The position numbers and the translations under genes are program-made. This document shows, one piece after another, positions 62,449-64,000 of a stretch of 64,000 bases of DNA. Each line of letters opens with the position of its first letter. The first letter of the stretch is position 1. Source of the DNA: UBA8079 sp965205535 (GTDB lineage: Bacteria; Pseudomonadota; Alphaproteobacteria; UBA6615). Location: contig CBDBHH010000005.1 of assembly GCA_965205535.1 (NCBI GenBank), positions 3,348,001 through 3,412,000 of the forward strand, read 5' to 3'. The notes below the pieces were generated by a model. It saw only the letters and a list, made by a program, of their open reading frames with translations, had not been told where the DNA came from and ran no database searches.

Positions 62449-63417
62449 ATGGCAATGATCAACACCGTCCGACCCTATGCCTTAACGCTCAGCGCTGGTG
62501 CGCTGGCGGCGCTGCTGTTCGCAGTTCCGTTCGCGTTCGGGATCGACGCGGCCGCACCCCTTACCCTGACGGGCATCCCTTTGATGGCCGCAGGACTGGG
62601 AATTGGTGTGATCGCGGCAGCGGGCGCAGGCCTCACCGGGCTTGTGGTCGTGACAGGGATCGTTCTGGCGCTCGCGCTGGGGCCGGAGCAGTCATTTCTG
62701 TTCGCGTTCTTGTTTGCGGCACCGATCGTATTCGCCGTGCACATGCTGGGGCGTTCACGTACCTCGTCGCTGGGTGACATCGAGTGGCAACCGCCGCTGA
62801 CGGTGATGGCCTGGCTTCTCGCGGCGGCGATCGCCGTGATGATCATCTTCGGTCTGATGGTGATCAAGGGCGACACGGATCTCCTGGTTCTGACCCGAAC
62901 GTTTCTGGAACCGGCGCTCACGGGAATTTTTCCCGAGTTCGGCCTGTTCCGGATCCGGTCAATGGTCAACACGCTCGCCCCGATTTTCCCGGGCGCAGTT
63001 TTAGCGGTCTGGATGTTGTTGCTCGCGATCTCCACTGCAGGCGCCATTGCCCTGCTCCACAATCGCGGCGCACTGGGACGGCCGACGCCGCACATGGAAG
63101 ACCTCCGGACCCCGCTTTGGGTGCCGGTTGCCTTCATCGTGGCACTGCTGGTCGCTTGGGCGGGAGACGGCAACTACGCCTATCTCGGCCAGAATGCGGC
63201 AATTGCCATTTTCGTCCCGATGTTCCTCGTGGGGATCGGAACGTTCCATGCAATCGCACGACGCACGCCAATTACCATCGTAATTCTTGCCGTATTTTAC
63301 GGTTTTCTAATCGTCTTCCCGCCGTTGAGTGCGCCAGTTGCACTGATCGGTGTGGTGGATCAGATACTCGGTCTTCGCCGGCGCACCGGAATGGTGCGAT
63401 CCGGCCAGGAGGTATGA
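62449..63417 (+). CDS. DUF2232 family membrane protein
   Basis: A 322-aa integral-membrane protein with about eight hydrophobic segments (for example LTLSAGALAALLFAVPFAFG, VMAWLLAAAIAVMIIFGLMVI and IAIFVPMFLVGIGTFHAIA). DUF2232 (YybS-like) proteins commonly sit between rpsR and rplI in alphaproteobacteria. Function unknown. The ATG stands nine bases after the hairpin. Confidence 0.88.
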   Translation: MAMINTVRPYALTLSAGALAALLFAVPFAFGIDAAAPLTLTGIPLMAAGLGIGVIAAAGAGLTGLVVVTGIVLALALGPEQSFLFAFLFAAPIVFAVHMLGRSRTSSLGDIEWQPPLTVMAWLLAAAIAVMIIFGLMVIKGDTDLLVLTRTFLEPALTGIFPEFGLFRIRSMVNTLAPIFPGAVLAVWMLLLAISTAGAIALLHNRGALGRPTPHMEDLRTPLWVPVAFIVALLVAWAGDGNYAYLGQNAAIAIFVPMFLVGIGTFHAIARRTPITIVILAVFYGFLIVFPPLSAPVALIGVVDQILGLRRRTGMVRSGQEV

Positions 63418-63418
63418 C

Positions 63419-64000
63419 ATGGATGTAATTCTTCTCGAACGTATCGAAAAACTCGGCCAGATGGGTGACATCGTCACCGTAAAATCCGGCTATGCCCGCA
63501 ATTTTCTGCTCCCGCAGAAAAAGGCACTGCGCGCCACCGATGGCAATCGGGAGCAGTTTGAAGCCCAGCGTACTCAGCTTGAGGCCGATAACCTCCAGCG
63601 GCGCCAGGAAGCCGAAGCCGTAGCCGGCAAAATCGAGGTTCTCGATGTGACACTGATCCGCCAGGCGGGCGACAGCGGCCAGCTCTATGGCTCGGTCAGC
63701 GCGCGCGACATTGCCGACGTGGTCACAGAAAACGGTGTCACGGTCGGTCGCGGTCAGATCTTGCTCGACCGGGCGATCAAGGAGCTGGGTCTTCACCCGA
63801 TCCGTATCTCCCTGCACCCGGAAGTTTCCGTTGAGCTGACCGTCAATATCGCCCGCACCGAGGACGAAGCGGCGACCCAGCGCGAACATGGGCAGTCGAT
63901 CACGCAGATCGCCGAAGATGCCGAGGCAGCCGAAAATGCCGTGGCATTGGCCGATGAAGCGTTGGCCGTCGCCGACGACAAATCGGCCGAGGCCGAGGCC
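63419..64000 (+). CDS. rplI: 50S ribosomal protein L9 (cut by window end)
   Basis: An elongated large-subunit protein. The N-terminal domain MDVILLERIEKLGQMGDIVTVKSGYARNFLLPQKKAL and C-terminal domain (LYGSVSARDIAD, LHPIRISLHPEVSVELTVNIART) are complete. After about residue 150 an Ala/Glu-rich acidic extension begins and continues past the window edge, so the 3' end is missing. It has an AGGAGG Shine-Dalgarno and overlaps none of the neighbours. Confidence 0.96.
   Translation, partial: MDVILLERIEKLGQMGDIVTVKSGYARNFLLPQKKALRATDGNREQFEAQRTQLEADNLQRRQEAEAVAGKIEVLDVTLIRQAGDSGQLYGSVSARDIADVVTENGVTVGRGQILLDRAIKELGLHPIRISLHPEVSVELTVNIARTEDEAATQREHGQSITQIAEDAEAAENAVALADEALAVADDKSAEAEA

Overview
The window looks like the chromosome of a free-living, high-GC alphaproteobacterium, probably Rhodospirillales-like; the exact family cannot be fixed from sequence alone. 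Evidence is PopZ, HdaA, the order aspS-rnd-ppx-ppk-hdaA-DUF2066-purM-purN, and the blocks argS-SPOR-nagZ-scpA-scpB, pepA/lptF-lptG-lptD-surA-rsmA, fabD-fabG-acpP-fabF-mltG-yicC-gmk and rpsF-rpsR-DUF2232-rplI. Most of the window is ordinary housekeeping DNA.

Layout. 0.1-7.4 kb: leftward argS, SPOR protein, nagZ, M50 protease, scpA, scpB, with dgt upstream. 7.4-12.3 kb: rightward erpA, xthA and a set built from two tandem-duplicated families (two 2-oxoglutarate/Fe(II) oxygenases, two NIPSNAP proteins). 12.3-21.1 kb: leftward TPM-domain pair, ilvD, valS, popZ, tolC, pcm. 21.3-33.0 kb: an accessory region starting at tRNA-Cys. 33.0-41.9 kb: leftward aspS, ppx, ppk1, hdaA, DUF2066, with rnd on the other strand. 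42.0-44.0 kb: purM-purN and a 41-aa aa3 oxidase subunit IV-like gene. 44.0-53.2 kb: ndk, holC and pepA, then the LPS-export/outer-membrane block and rsmA. 53.2-61.4 kb: gmk, yicC, mltG and the fatty-acid genes, interrupted by two rightward SDR genes. 61.6-64.0 kb: ribosomal genes, with rplI cut by the window end.

The accessory region (21.3-33.0 kb) holds the surprises. (1) A 2.74-kb IS1595-type transposon with 23-bp inverted ends carries four overlapping leftward genes: transposase, C5 DNA methyltransferase, HNH nuclease and a 66-aa protein. This looks like a mobile restriction-modification cassette, and a 16-base poly-C run throws the methyltransferase out of frame just before its last motifs. 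(2) Next to it is a class II (leucine-like) tRNA with a UGG (proline) anticodon. (3) At 29.2-33.0 kb there is an AT-richer defence-island-like segment: an XRE repressor plus ImmA-type peptidase, divergent from a bacterial ubiquitin-like conjugation operon. The operon encodes two Ub-like domains fused to an E2-like domain, a JAB deubiquitinase-E1 fusion and a DUF6527 protein. The Ub-Ub-E2 gene carries a one-base frameshift inside its second Ub domain. (4) A zinc-ribbon methyltransferase in the same region is also frameshifted.

The conjugation operon is the most exciting system here. Its components are recognisable families described in bacterial Ub-like pathways, but this arrangement (Ub-Ub-E2 fusion, JAMM-E1 fusion, DUF6527, divergent XRE/ImmA switch) is worth close study.
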